DNA of 64,000 nucleotides, taken from NCBI RefSeq assembly GCF_910589175.1, contig NZ_CAJURR010000010.1:4582-68581 (forward strand), given 5' to 3'. The position numbers and the translations under genes are program-made. Position 1 is the first letter of the stretch; each line of letters begins with the position of its first letter. The DNA comes from an uncultured Lactobacillus sp. GTDB lineage: Bacteria; Bacillota; Bacilli; Lactobacillales; Lactobacillaceae. The notes under the pieces are model-generated. The model was not told the DNA's origin and did not search any database. It saw nothing but the letters and a program-made list of their open reading frames with translations. Shown here piece by piece: positions 56,008 through 64,000 of the stretch.

Positions 56008-57888
56008 TTAGTTTGTTCCTTTCAAAAACATATCTTCTAGATCTTCTTGGTAATCTTCAATTACTGTAGGTATATCATTTATAAACTCAATGACATTATC
56101 ACCAAATTCATCAAAAAGTTTTTCATTTATATTATCAATTATAACGGCAGCCATTAAATGATGCTCTTTAAGATATTTGTTTAGGTCTTTTCCCTTTAAA
56201 AGCAAAATTATGGTGGCCATCTCTTCTGAGCTCAACCCATAGTCTTCCTGCTCATCATTTACAACAGTTTCTTCAATTTGCTCCCTTTCTTCTTGTTCAG
56301 CTTGAAGTTCTTCTTCAGTTAATAAACTGTCTCGAGTTCCCGCTGCATCCTCTCGAATTGTAGATAACTGTGACAGGTTAAATTCAATTTTAGGCTGGTT
56401 TAATTTTTGTTCCTCTATTTGATATTCCTTAATTCCATCCCTAATAGCCTCAAGATAATGCTTTTCTATTTTTCTAGGTTTTAAATTTCGTCCCAAATTA
56501 AAACGTAATCTTATTTCGCGATCTACTTCATGCAAAAAATTACCCATAATACTTTTTTGACCAGTCAGTCCCCAGTAAGACTCACAGTACCAGGTATCTT
56601 TTTCTTTATCATAAAAATATTTTCTAATTTGATCAATTTCATAGCTAGTTGTCTGTGGCTCTAGCTCATGATTAAATACAGCAGCTGAAAATAGTTGAAT
56701 TGTCATCTGATTCTTATAAGCAATATAACTAGTAAAAAAATCAAATCCATCATTACGTAAATCTAAAATTTTGTGCCAAATTAGAACTAAAAGATATTCA
56801 AATTTTTCTATACTCTTTTTATACAAGGGGCAATTGCGAATCTTATAATTAGATAACTTGATTACGCTCTCTGCAACTTCGTGGTTAGAAAATTGATCTG
56901 GATACAGCAATTGTTCATACTTTTTATCATTATCTTGCTCTTTAACAAAAAACGTATCATTTGCTTTATCTATATTATAAAAAATAATATAATCGCGAAT
57001 CCATCTTTCAAGATACGCACCCATCTCCGGTGAAAATTTTTGAGCATAATTTTTATTAAAAGTAATTAACTTATCTAATCCTTCTTCTGGATTCTTAATT
57101 CCAACTCCGTTTAATAATTCATACAAATAAATGTAAGCATAGGAATCTGAAATTTTTTCATAGATATTTTGTCTAATTTTTGTACGCCAAGTAAAATACG
57201 TCCGTGCCTGCCCCACTGTTAAGTCGTGGTAAGTTGGATAATATCGTAAGAAAGATTGTTTTCCGTCATAGTGATCTTCGTAGGAAGCCATTAATTTACC
57301 CTGTAAATAAAAATTTTGTTCTCTACGAACAGATCCTGGTAAAGAATATTGATAGGAGTCAATCATATTTTTTATTTCTTTAGGAACAAGCTGAGTATCT
57401 TCAAAATTTAAATTGATTTTCTCTTCCGTAGATTTAGTTTCTTTTCTAAGTATATTAGATGACCTTTTCCAGTTTTTAAAGTTTAATTTCTGCTCATGAT
57501 AGACACTTTCTTCATCATTTTGAATAGTATCAGGAATATAAATTAATTTTTCAGGATTAGGTCGTTTATTGGACATGAGAGCGATTTTAAAAGCATATTC
57601 CAATGCTTTTTTTATTTTTTGATTACTTAACCCTAAGCTAACTTCAACCCACTTAGCTTCTTTTATTAAGAATGAAGCTGAAAAGCCGGGTAAGTCTTTA
57701 ATTGTTCCTGCAAAATCTCCACAATTAATATTTAAACTTTTATTTCTAGGATCTAAATTTAAAAGAGCAAACCAATTTTTAGTAATCGGTGAACTAAAAG
57801 CTATCAAATTAGGATTGTCATTAACTTCACTAATACTATTTTTTCCAAAATGTCTTATAGCATAACTTAATAATTCATCGGTATTCAT
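56008..57888 (-). CDS. TerB-N/TerB-C protein with N-terminal YjbR-like domain, Shango SngA-like
   Basis: A 626-residue protein, first in the three-gene operon (AGGAG ribosome binding site). Residues about 1-105 look like an MmcQ/YjbR-type domain (NWFALLNLD; CGDFAGTIKDLPGFSASFLI; KWVEVSLGL). Residues about 170-380 match TerB-N (LTVGQARTYFTWRTKIRQNIY; SYAYIYLYELLNGVG). The C-terminus (about 530-626) matches TerB-C (LSSEEMATIILLLKGKD; IIDNINEKLFDEFGDNVIEF). A separate middle TerB domain is not obvious. Such proteins are proposed to sense stress or metals and recruit DNA-processing partners. Confidence 0.78.
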   Translation of the reverse strand: MNTDELLSYAIRHFGKNSISEVNDNPNLIAFSSPITKNWFALLNLDPRNKSLNINCGDFAGTIKDLPGFSASFLIKEAKWVEVSLGLSNQKIKKALEYAFKIALMSNKRPNPEKLIYIPDTIQNDEESVYHEQKLNFKNWKRSSNILRKETKSTEEKINLNFEDTQLVPKEIKNMIDSYQYSLPGSVRREQNFYLQGKLMASYEDHYDGKQSFLRYYPTYHDLTVGQARTYFTWRTKIRQNIYEKISDSYAYIYLYELLNGVGIKNPEEGLDKLITFNKNYAQKFSPEMGAYLERWIRDYIIFYNIDKANDTFFVKEQDNDKKYEQLLYPDQFSNHEVAESVIKLSNYKIRNCPLYKKSIEKFEYLLVLIWHKILDLRNDGFDFFTSYIAYKNQMTIQLFSAAVFNHELEPQTTSYEIDQIRKYFYDKEKDTWYCESYWGLTGQKSIMGNFLHEVDREIRLRFNLGRNLKPRKIEKHYLEAIRDGIKEYQIEEQKLNQPKIEFNLSQLSTIREDAAGTRDSLLTEEELQAEQEEREQIEETVVNDEQEDYGLSSEEMATIILLLKGKDLNKYLKEHHLMAAVIIDNINEKLFDEFGDNVIEFINDIPTVIEDYQEDLEDMFLKGTN

Positions 57889-57949
57889 GGCTCCAGCTCC
57901 TTTCGAACATATATTCTACTATATTTTTATTTATCTAGCCATGAAGGTA

Positions 57950-57985
57950 CAACAAAAAAACGCTGAAACCATAATGATTTCAGCG
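57950..57985 (-). terminator. Terminator after the CMD-family gene
   Basis: The stem CGCTGAAA/TTTCAGCG (57961-57968 with 57978-57985) with seven T on the minus strand separates this gene from the downstream Shango-like operon. Confidence 0.8.
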
Positions 57986-57999
57986 CCATTAAATACTCA

Positions 58000-58707
58000 C
58001 TATTTTACTTGATTAATAATATTAATTGCATTTAAGCTACGAGGATAGCCAATAAATGGAACATTAGCTAAAACAACCTTAGTTAAAAATTGTTGATCAT
58101 TTCCTAGACCTACATTAGCCTTGGCATGGGCCAACAATTGTGGCTCACAGCCTCCTTGAGCAGCTAAATAACAGAAAGTTATCATTTCTCTCTCTTTATC
58201 ATCTAGTCCTTTTCTTGTGTAATAATCCCCAAAACAATTATCTACTAACCACTTATTGATAATGCCCTTTTTAGCAAAATCTTTCATTTGTGGTCCAAAT
58301 AATCTAATTTGAGTTTCTTCACCTTTTTCAAGACGATTTTTCATAGTAGTGGTAGCTTGACTAGGTAATGGCAATTTTACACCACGATCAAGCAAGACTT
58401 GATTTGTTGCTTCAAAAAATGGCATTACACGTCCTAATCCTAAATAATCAACTGCCTGATAAACTACTTCTTTTGCTTCAACTGGACTTACTCCATTATC
58501 GAGAGCAACTGGAAGCATCAAGCGATATTCTTCTAAACCTTGCATCCCTAACAAATAAGCCAAATTAGATAATAATTTTGTTTTATTTGGTAAGTCTACA
58601 TCATCTTGGACTTCCTCAAAAGCAAAATGACTAATTCTTTCCCAAGCTTCAGGATCATTTGCTTTTAAAACTTTTTCATGAATATTTTTTGCATCTTCTC
58701 TAAGCAT
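58000..58707 (-). CDS. Carboxymuconolactone decarboxylase-family protein
   Basis: A 235-residue protein made of two CMD/AhpD-like helical repeats (about residues 45-100 and 155-215). The second has FCYLAAQGGCEPQLLAHAKANVGLG. Related proteins are decarboxylases or alkylhydroperoxidase-like disulfide enzymes, but the CxxC pair of AhpD is not seen, so redox activity is doubtful. It is monocistronic. Substrate unknown. Confidence 0.8.
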   Translation of the reverse strand: MLREDAKNIHEKVLKANDPEAWERISHFAFEEVQDDVDLPNKTKLLSNLAYLLGMQGLEEYRLMLPVALDNGVSPVEAKEVVYQAVDYLGLGRVMPFFEATNQVLLDRGVKLPLPSQATTTMKNRLEKGEETQIRLFGPQMKDFAKKGIINKWLVDNCFGDYYTRKGLDDKEREMITFCYLAAQGGCEPQLLAHAKANVGLGNDQQFLTKVVLANVPFIGYPRSLNAINIINQVK

Positions 58708-58895
58708 GATTTCACTCTTCTTTCTTATAACTTATTATAAAAGCTAAAATTTCTATTTAAAACTACTTTATATGCATGCAAAAATATACTATTAAAGCAT
58801 AGATTTATAAATAACATTATAGTAACTGATGTTATTGTTTTGTCTAATATATCTACATATATTTATTAAATTATTAGTTATTTCAAACCTATACG

Positions 58896-58913
58896 GTTAT
58901 TTTATAAAATAAC
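58896..58913. promoter_or_regulatory. Perfect 18-base palindrome upstream of the charged protein gene
   Basis: GTTATTTTATAAAATAAC reads the same on both strands and ends 9 bases before the -35 of the downstream promoter. A looser inverted repeat (AATAACAT/ATGTTATT, 58811-58837) lies further upstream. It is a likely regulator binding site. Confidence 0.55.
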
Positions 58914-58922
58914 ACCTTTTTC

Positions 58923-58951
58923 TTGAAACTATAACTATTAGATTCTATAGT
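58923..58951 (+). promoter_or_regulatory. Promoter of the charged helical protein gene
   Basis: TTGAAA (58923-58928), a 17-base spacer and TATAGT (58946-58951), about 45 bases before the start codon. Confidence 0.75.
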
Positions 58952-58995
58952 AAAGATGATTAAGTTAATAGAATGATTTTAGGAGGTATATTGTT

Positions 58996-59421
58996 ATGAC
59001 AGATTATGCAAAAAGAGAAATAAAAGCATTAGACAGAATTGCTAAGAAGATTTCAGATGCAGAAGGTCACTTAACAAAGATTGAAGATAGTATTGATGAT
59101 AAGAAACATCGCACCGCTCAACATGAAACAATTAAGGATATTAAATCAATTCTTAAGCACGCAAGAAAAGTCGACAAAGACGAAGACAAGATCGAAGAAT
59201 TCAAAGGCGAAGGTCCTAAGGATTCAACAGAAAACCACTACGTCTATGAAGAAGAAGAAGAACCTGTTATCAACGATCTAAAGAAGGACTTCGCAGAATT
59301 AGATGACAAACTTGCTAAGTTAAATGACTTTAACGGTGGAGATATTGATGCTTTCAGAACTGAACACCACTATCTTGAAAAGGCCCAAGACATCTTAAAG
59401 AAAGCCGGCAAATTAAATTAG
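58996..59421 (+). CDS. Highly charged helical protein, unknown function
   Basis: A 141-residue soluble protein rich in Lys, Asp and Glu, with predicted long helices and coiled-coil character (LDRIAKKISDAEGHLTKIED; LKKDFAELDDKLAKLNDF) separated by an acidic Glu-rich linker near residue 85. No signal, membrane segment or known motif is visible. It has a perfect AGGAGG, a near-consensus promoter with an upstream palindrome and codons typical of abundant proteins, so it is probably strongly expressed. It is monocistronic with a terminator. Confidence 0.8.
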   Translation: MTDYAKREIKALDRIAKKISDAEGHLTKIEDSIDDKKHRTAQHETIKDIKSILKHARKVDKDEDKIEEFKGEGPKDSTENHYVYEEEEEPVINDLKKDFAELDDKLAKLNDFNGGDIDAFRTEHHYLEKAQDILKKAGKLN

Positions 59422-59467
59422 TCTAATTTATAGTAATAGTTTTATAGTTTAATTTACATACATACAG

Positions 59468-59521
59468 AAAAAGAATGATATATTCCTTACACTTTTAGGT
59501 AAAGAATTATCATTCTTTTTT
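59468..59521 (+). terminator. Terminator after the charged protein gene
   Basis: The stem AAAAAGAATGATA/TATCATTCTTTTT with a loop of 27 bases and a T-run. Confidence 0.75.
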
Positions 59522-59531
59522 CTAGCAAAAT

Positions 59532-59564
59532 AAAAAGGGAAGCAATATAGTGCTTCCCTTTTTT
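59532..59564 (-). terminator. Terminator after adhE
   Basis: The stem AAAAAGGGAAGCA/TGCTTCCCTTTTT with A and T runs on either side; it works in both directions. Confidence 0.85.
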
Positions 59565-59606
59565 ACGTGCGAATTCATATTAATATTTATAAGAGATACG
59601 GAAAAA

Positions 59607-62216
59607 TTAAGCTTCAATACCCTTTCCAGTGTATGTTTCTTTCATTAGATTCTTAATTTCATTAATTAATAAAGCAGAAGGATTTGTTACAACGTTTTGA
59701 TCACCATAAGCTTCAACAGCCATGTTTTCTACCTTATTATTAAAGTTAGCTTCACTAATTCCATTAGCTTTAAGGCTTAACTTCATCCCAACAGCATGTC
59801 CTAATTCAACAACTTTCTTAATTAAAGCATCAATTAGTTCTTGGTCGCTATTTCCTTTTAATCCCAAACTACGTGCAATTTCTGCGTAATCTTTATCAGC
59901 TCTAAAAGTTGAGTAATGCGGACGCATAGCAAGTTTTCTAGGCTTTTTAGAATTGAATCTAATTACATATGGCATTGCAATGGCATCACTTAATCCACTC
60001 GGAATACCAAACTCAGATGATTCTGTATGAGCAATTGCATGTCCTACACCTAAGAATGCATTCGCATATGCCATACCAGCTAAAGTAGCTGCATTGTGCA
60101 TTCTACTTCTAGCATTTTGATCACCATTATATGATTTTTCTAAGTTTTCAAAAATCAACTTGATAGCTTCCATCGACCAACCACGAGTAAAATCAGTAGC
60201 CATAGTCGAAACATAACTTTCTACTGCATGAGCTAATGCTTCAAAACCAGAACGAGCAATCAATTCCTTTGGCATCGTTTCTACAAACTGATCGTCAACG
60301 ATGGCAACATCAGGGTTTAAAGAATAATCACAGAGAGTGTGTTTTATTCCTGTCTTGGCATCCTTGATAATTGAAAATGGTGATACTTCTGAACCAGTTC
60401 CCGAAGTAGTTGGAATACATACTAATTGAATAGCGTTATATTTTGGAAATCTTACTGTTCTTTTTCTGATATCTAAAAATTTTGAATAAGCATCTTCAAA
60501 ACTCATATCTGGATTTTCATAGAACAAGCGCATTGCCTTAGCAGCGTCCATCACAGAGCCACCACCAATAGCAATCACAACATCCGGCTTAAAGATATTC
60601 ATTCGGTGAACACCGTCAGCAATTATATCAGTATCAGGATCCTTAGTTACTGCTTGAAAGACTTCATAGCTCTTTTTACCACGACGTTGACTAATAATAT
60701 CAGTAATTTCATTAATGTACTTGCTTGCTACACCTTCATCAGTTACGATGAAAAATCTTTCAACATCAGGCATATGCTTTAAATAATTTGCTGCATTATG
60801 TTCAAAATATGTCTTCTTTGGCACCTTAATCCATTGCATGTTATCACGACGTTTTGCAACTGTCTTAATGTTAAGTAAATCTCGAGCACCAATATTATGT
60901 GAAAAAGTATTAGCACCGTATGACCCAGTTCCCAAAGTAAGAGAAGGGAGCATATTATTGTATAAGTCACCAACACCCCCCACTGAGGCTGGAGAGTTAA
61001 CCAAAATACGACATGCATCCATTTTCATTGAAAAATCATCAATTACTTTTTCATCTTGAGAATGAACTCCCGCAGTATGACCACGACCACCGTAATTTAG
61101 AAGATCGGTACAAATCTTATAAGCATCTTCATGATCCTTAGCTTTATACATGGTAAATACTGGAGAAAGCTTTTCAGCAGATAAAGGATACTTTTTACCC
61201 ACACCCTTGTATTCTGCAATAATTACCTTAGTATCTTTTGGCACATCTACTCCACATAATTTTGCAATTTGATAAGCTGAACGCCCAGCAACTGGACCAG
61301 CAACTGTTCCTCTCTTAGGATCAATGAATTTTTCTTCAAACTTCTTAATTTCATCTGGCTTTAAGAAGTAACAATTCCAAGACTTAAATTCATCTTTTAC
61401 TTCGTTGTAAATATCTTCGTCAACTACTACAGAATTTTCAGATGAACAAATCATACCATTATCAAAAGTCTTGGAGAGAACAATATCGTAAACGGATTCT
61501 GGAATATTGGCGGTCTTTTCAATATATGAAGGACCGTTACCTGGACCAACACCGATTGCAGGCTTACCAGATGAATAAGCAGCCTTAACCATTCCAGGAC
61601 CACCAGTAGCTAAAATAGTTTGAACATTTGGATGATTCATTAAGGTACTGGTTGCTTCAAGACTTGGATATTCAATCCATTGAATTGCATCCTTAGGGGC
61701 ACCAGCTTTAATTGCTGCTTCACGAATAATTTCACCAGTTTTTACACAACTCTTTTGTGCTTGTGGGTGGAACCCAAAGATAATCGCATTTCTAGTCTTT
61801 AAAGCAAGCATAGCCTTAAAAATTACAGTTGAAGTTGGGTTAGTAACTGGTGTTACTCCAGCAATTACACCCTTAGGTTCTGCAATTTTAACCAATTGTT
61901 TTTCTTTATCTTCTTCAATAATACCAACAGTTTTTTCATGCCGGAGACTATTCCAAATGTTTTCACTAGCAAACATATTTTTAATAGTCTTATCTTCTAC
62001 AACTCCACGACCAGTTTCTTCAACAGCCATTTTTGCAAGTAAATAACTATTCTGTTCTCCAGCACTTGCAATAGCTTCACAAATTTTATCAACTTGTTCT
62101 TGATCAAAATTGGCCATTTCATCTAAAGCAACATGGGCTTTTTCTACATAGCCATCAATCATTTTATTTACATCAATTGCTTTTTCTTCTTTTGCCGCCT
62201 TTTTATCTTGCACCAT
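59607..62216 (-). CDS. adhE: Bifunctional acetaldehyde-CoA/alcohol dehydrogenase
   Basis: AdhE reduces acetyl-CoA to acetaldehyde and then ethanol, regenerating NAD+ in fermentation. Residues about 1-445 form the aldehyde dehydrogenase half with the catalytic Cys in FDNGMICSSENSVV. Residues about 450-869 form the iron-type alcohol dehydrogenase with GGGSVMDAAKAM, GTGSEVSPF and the metal-binding GVGHAIAHTESSEFG. The 869 residues are standard. The gene is preceded by a SigA promoter and a Rex-like operator, consistent with redox control. Confidence 0.97.
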   Translation of the reverse strand: MVQDKKAAKEEKAIDVNKMIDGYVEKAHVALDEMANFDQEQVDKICEAIASAGEQNSYLLAKMAVEETGRGVVEDKTIKNMFASENIWNSLRHEKTVGIIEEDKEKQLVKIAEPKGVIAGVTPVTNPTSTVIFKAMLALKTRNAIIFGFHPQAQKSCVKTGEIIREAAIKAGAPKDAIQWIEYPSLEATSTLMNHPNVQTILATGGPGMVKAAYSSGKPAIGVGPGNGPSYIEKTANIPESVYDIVLSKTFDNGMICSSENSVVVDEDIYNEVKDEFKSWNCYFLKPDEIKKFEEKFIDPKRGTVAGPVAGRSAYQIAKLCGVDVPKDTKVIIAEYKGVGKKYPLSAEKLSPVFTMYKAKDHEDAYKICTDLLNYGGRGHTAGVHSQDEKVIDDFSMKMDACRILVNSPASVGGVGDLYNNMLPSLTLGTGSYGANTFSHNIGARDLLNIKTVAKRRDNMQWIKVPKKTYFEHNAANYLKHMPDVERFFIVTDEGVASKYINEITDIISQRRGKKSYEVFQAVTKDPDTDIIADGVHRMNIFKPDVVIAIGGGSVMDAAKAMRLFYENPDMSFEDAYSKFLDIRKRTVRFPKYNAIQLVCIPTTSGTGSEVSPFSIIKDAKTGIKHTLCDYSLNPDVAIVDDQFVETMPKELIARSGFEALAHAVESYVSTMATDFTRGWSMEAIKLIFENLEKSYNGDQNARSRMHNAATLAGMAYANAFLGVGHAIAHTESSEFGIPSGLSDAIAMPYVIRFNSKKPRKLAMRPHYSTFRADKDYAEIARSLGLKGNSDQELIDALIKKVVELGHAVGMKLSLKANGISEANFNNKVENMAVEAYGDQNVVTNPSALLINEIKNLMKETYTGKGIEA

Positions 62217-62267
62217 TTAATTGGGCCTCCTACTCGGAAATCTAGGCATATCTTTTTGAACAATGAC

Positions 62268-62297
62268 AGTATAGTCCTTATATCCAACACTTGTAAA
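62268..62297 (-). promoter_or_regulatory. Promoter of adhE
   Basis: TTTACA (62292-62297), an 18-base spacer and TATACT (62268-62273) on the minus strand, about 52 bases before the adhE start. A half-site TTCACAATAT (62322-62331) lies just upstream. Confidence 0.6.
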
Positions 62298-62386
62298 TGA
62301 CTTTGTGCATCTTTTTACAAATTCACAATATGATAAAAAGTAAGAAATAACTGTTTTCAATAATGTTATCGGTTACATTTATTGGA

Positions 62387-62410
62387 ATATTGAAAAATAT
62401 TTCACAATAT
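62387..62410. promoter_or_regulatory. Rex-like operator between adhE and the permease gene
   Basis: TTGAAAAATATTTCACAA (62390-62407) differs at two positions from the Rex-type palindrome TTGTGAAATATTTCACAA, and the symmetry extends to ATATTG/CAATAT. Rex, an NADH-sensing repressor, commonly controls adhE in Firmicutes. It lies about 93 bases upstream of the adhE -35. Confidence 0.55.
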
Positions 62411-62530
62411 CATTTAGTTATTTTTTAATTCATAACCTTATAAAAAATCTTAAAAACTATACGTTTTAGCAGTTATCATAGATTTTTATGTTAAAATTTT
62501 AATAAACTATGAAAGGAGTTTTATATTTTA

Positions 62531-63904
62531 ATGTCAAAAAATAGCTCAGAATCATCTGAGGTTAAAACTATGAAACGGAGTTTGACAAATGCACATATTC
62601 AACTAATCGCATTAGGAGGAACGATTGGAACAGGGCTCTTTCTAGGAGTTGGAAATAGTATTGAACTAGCTGGTCCTGCAGTAATTTTTATCTATTGCTT
62701 AGTTGGATTCTTCCTCTTTCTGTTAATGAGAGCACTCGGAGAACTAATACTTTCGGATATTAAGAAAAATACTTATATTGATTTTATTTCCGAATATCTA
62801 GGAAAGAGTATTGGAACAACAACGGGATATTTGTATTGGTTCAGTTGGTTGACTCTTGCTATGGCAGAAATTACCGCCCTAGGAATTTATTTTCAATATT
62901 GGTGGCCAAACCTGCCAAATTGGATTCCCGGCTTAATTACTTTATTAGTACTATTAGCTATTAATTTAATTTCAGCACGGGTATTCGGAAACTTAGAATT
63001 TAGTTTCGCAATTATTAAAATTGTAACAATTATTGCGTTTGTTATTCTTGTTTTCTATCTATTAATTACAGATTCTTCAACAAAGTATGGGCATGTTACC
63101 TGGAATAACATGATGATTGATGGTGGTATTTTCGCCAAAGGTCCTAAAGGCTTTTTATTAGGTTTTCAGATGGTAATCTTTAGTTTTATCGGTGTTGAGT
63201 TAATTGGTTTAACTGCTGCCGAAGCCAAAGAACCAAGGAAAACCATTACACGTGCTATTGACCAACTGCCCGTTCGAATTATTTTATTTTATGTGCTTGC
63301 AATTCTCAGTATTTTATTAGCAATTCCTTGGACAAAGGTTTCAACCTCAAGTTCACCATTCGTCCAAGCATTAGGTGCAACAGGGATAAAAAATGCAGGT
63401 TCAATAATTAATTTTGTTGTTATAAGTGCAGCTATTTCATCAACTAATAGCTTTATCTATAGTGCGGGCCGTTTATTATTTTCAATAAATTACAATGGTA
63501 AAAACAAGATAAGTAAGCATTTAGGAAAGTTAGATCATCGACAATTACCTAAAAATGCTTTAATATTCTCAACAGTTTTAATTGCATTAGCACCTCTTCT
63601 AAATCTCTTTTTAAAGGATGCTTTTACCTTTATTTCTGCCACTGCAACGAGTATGTTTTTATTAATTTGGTCAATTATGATCGTGACCCACATGACTTAT
63701 CGTAAAAAGACACCCAAGAATGAACTTCCAACATTTAGAATGCCGTTATATCCAATATCAGATATAGCAGTACTAACATTTTTTATAGCAATGATTATTG
63801 TGTTACTAATATTTCCAAATTATCGAATTCCGATGATAAGTGCAGGAATAATTTTTACAGTTTTAGTATGTATAACCCACTATATACAGAAAAAAAATAA
63901 TTAA
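62531..63904 (+). CDS. Amino acid permease (APC superfamily)
   Basis: A 457-residue transporter with 12 predicted membrane helices and the amino acid transporter signature near the N-terminus (IQLIALGGTIGTGLFLGVG). The motif RALGELILSD and the loop EAKEPRKTITRAI are family features. Its GAP-type branch (AnsP/ProY/LysP-like) moves amino acids with protons; the substrate cannot be told. A GAAAGGAG ribosome binding site precedes the start. It is divergent from adhE and monocistronic. Confidence 0.92.
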   Translation: MSKNSSESSEVKTMKRSLTNAHIQLIALGGTIGTGLFLGVGNSIELAGPAVIFIYCLVGFFLFLLMRALGELILSDIKKNTYIDFISEYLGKSIGTTTGYLYWFSWLTLAMAEITALGIYFQYWWPNLPNWIPGLITLLVLLAINLISARVFGNLEFSFAIIKIVTIIAFVILVFYLLITDSSTKYGHVTWNNMMIDGGIFAKGPKGFLLGFQMVIFSFIGVELIGLTAAEAKEPRKTITRAIDQLPVRIILFYVLAILSILLAIPWTKVSTSSSPFVQALGATGIKNAGSIINFVVISAAISSTNSFIYSAGRLLFSINYNGKNKISKHLGKLDHRQLPKNALIFSTVLIALAPLLNLFLKDAFTFISATATSMFLLIWSIMIVTHMTYRKKTPKNELPTFRMPLYPISDIAVLTFFIAMIIVLLIFPNYRIPMISAGIIFTVLVCITHYIQKKNN

Positions 63905-63910
63905 TATTAA

Positions 63911-63941
63911 ATCCTCTAGTTAAAAAACTAGAGGATTTTTT
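63911..63941 (+). terminator. Terminator after the permease gene
   Basis: The stem ATCCTCTAGT/ACTAGAGGAT with a TAAAAA loop and six T. Confidence 0.85.
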
Positions 63942-63962
63942 CATGAAAAATAATAACTATAC

Positions 63963-64000
63963 AAAAAAGGAAGAACAAAGATAATTCTCTTCGTTCTTCC
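63963..64000 (-). terminator. Probable terminator of a minus-strand gene beyond the window
   Basis: The arms GGAAGAAC (63969-63976) and GTTCTTCC (63993-64000) reach the window edge, with an A-run at 63963-63968 that reads as T on the minus strand. The gene it serves is not in the window. Confidence 0.6.

Noticed and set aside
62303-62328. Second full Rex site (TTGTG...CACAA) before adhE
   Set aside because: The half-sites are separated by 16 bases rather than the 8 between TTGTG and CACAA in an 18-base Rex palindrome; only a half-site was kept.

Overview
The window looks like chromosome of a low-GC Gram-positive lactic acid bacterium, most likely a Lactobacillus of the johnsonii/gasseri/acidophilus group. 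The evidence is strong AT richness, Firmicute-type ribosome binding sites, the pcrA-ligA-camS-gatCAB cluster, a tandem pair of aggregation-promoting-factor (apf) genes, an L. acidophilus-style msm fructo-oligosaccharide operon, L-2-hydroxyisocaproate dehydrogenase and AdhE. The species call is inference. I saw no insertion sequence, prophage or CRISPR array.

Layout. 1-493 is the start of a serine-rich surface protein that runs off the left edge. 1058-12427 is housekeeping, all on the minus strand: PcrA helicase, LigA, lipoprotein CamS, the GatCAB amidotransferase and a lipid kinase, with a HAD phosphatase downstream and a wall hydrolase upstream. An ECF transporter S component and tRNA-Leu(AAG) follow. 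13319-21304 is a complete msm operon for fructo-oligosaccharide/sucrose uptake: regulator, binding protein, two permeases, GH32 fructosidase, ATPase and sucrose phosphorylase. It has a near-consensus promoter and two identical operators. 21313-25071 holds a SprT-like protein and polysaccharide/teichoic acid genes. 25191-28035 is a P-type cation ATPase behind a manganese (yybP-ykoY) riboswitch. 28087-32416 encodes an unusual beta-helix/AAA+ protein and two NAD biosynthesis enzymes. 32526-36742 is a second wall polymer locus including TagA and TagD. 36794-39066 holds a GntR regulator, a second beta-helix protein and a rhodanese. 39135-43579 has three tRNAs (two identical tRNA-Gln copies) around hicD, an RpiR regulator, a divergent RpiA-like protein and a Gfo/Idh/MocA oxidoreductase. 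43766-45906 is the apf pair. 46123-50451 holds small membrane proteins, an acetyltransferase, tRNA-Thr, an aldo/keto reductase and an RclA/Har-like flavoprotein.

50576-57888 is the most accessory-looking stretch. It contains a macrodomain-type gene broken by one stop codon, galE, and a three-gene operon (TerB-domain protein, ATPase, Lhr-like helicase) that matches the architecture of the Shango anti-phage system. The TerB protein here appears to carry an extra N-terminal MmcQ/YjbR-like domain. The window closes with a carboxymuconolactone decarboxylase-family protein, a highly charged helical protein under a strong promoter, adhE with a Rex-like operator, and an amino acid permease.

Themes: sugar capture (msm), cell-envelope building (two polymer loci, Apf proteins, wall hydrolase, serine-rich adhesin), metal and oxidant homeostasis (Mn riboswitch/ATPase, RclA-like enzyme), and phage defence (Shango-like operon). 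The least understood genes are the two beta-helix proteins, one fused to a CbxX/EccA-type AAA+ ATPase.
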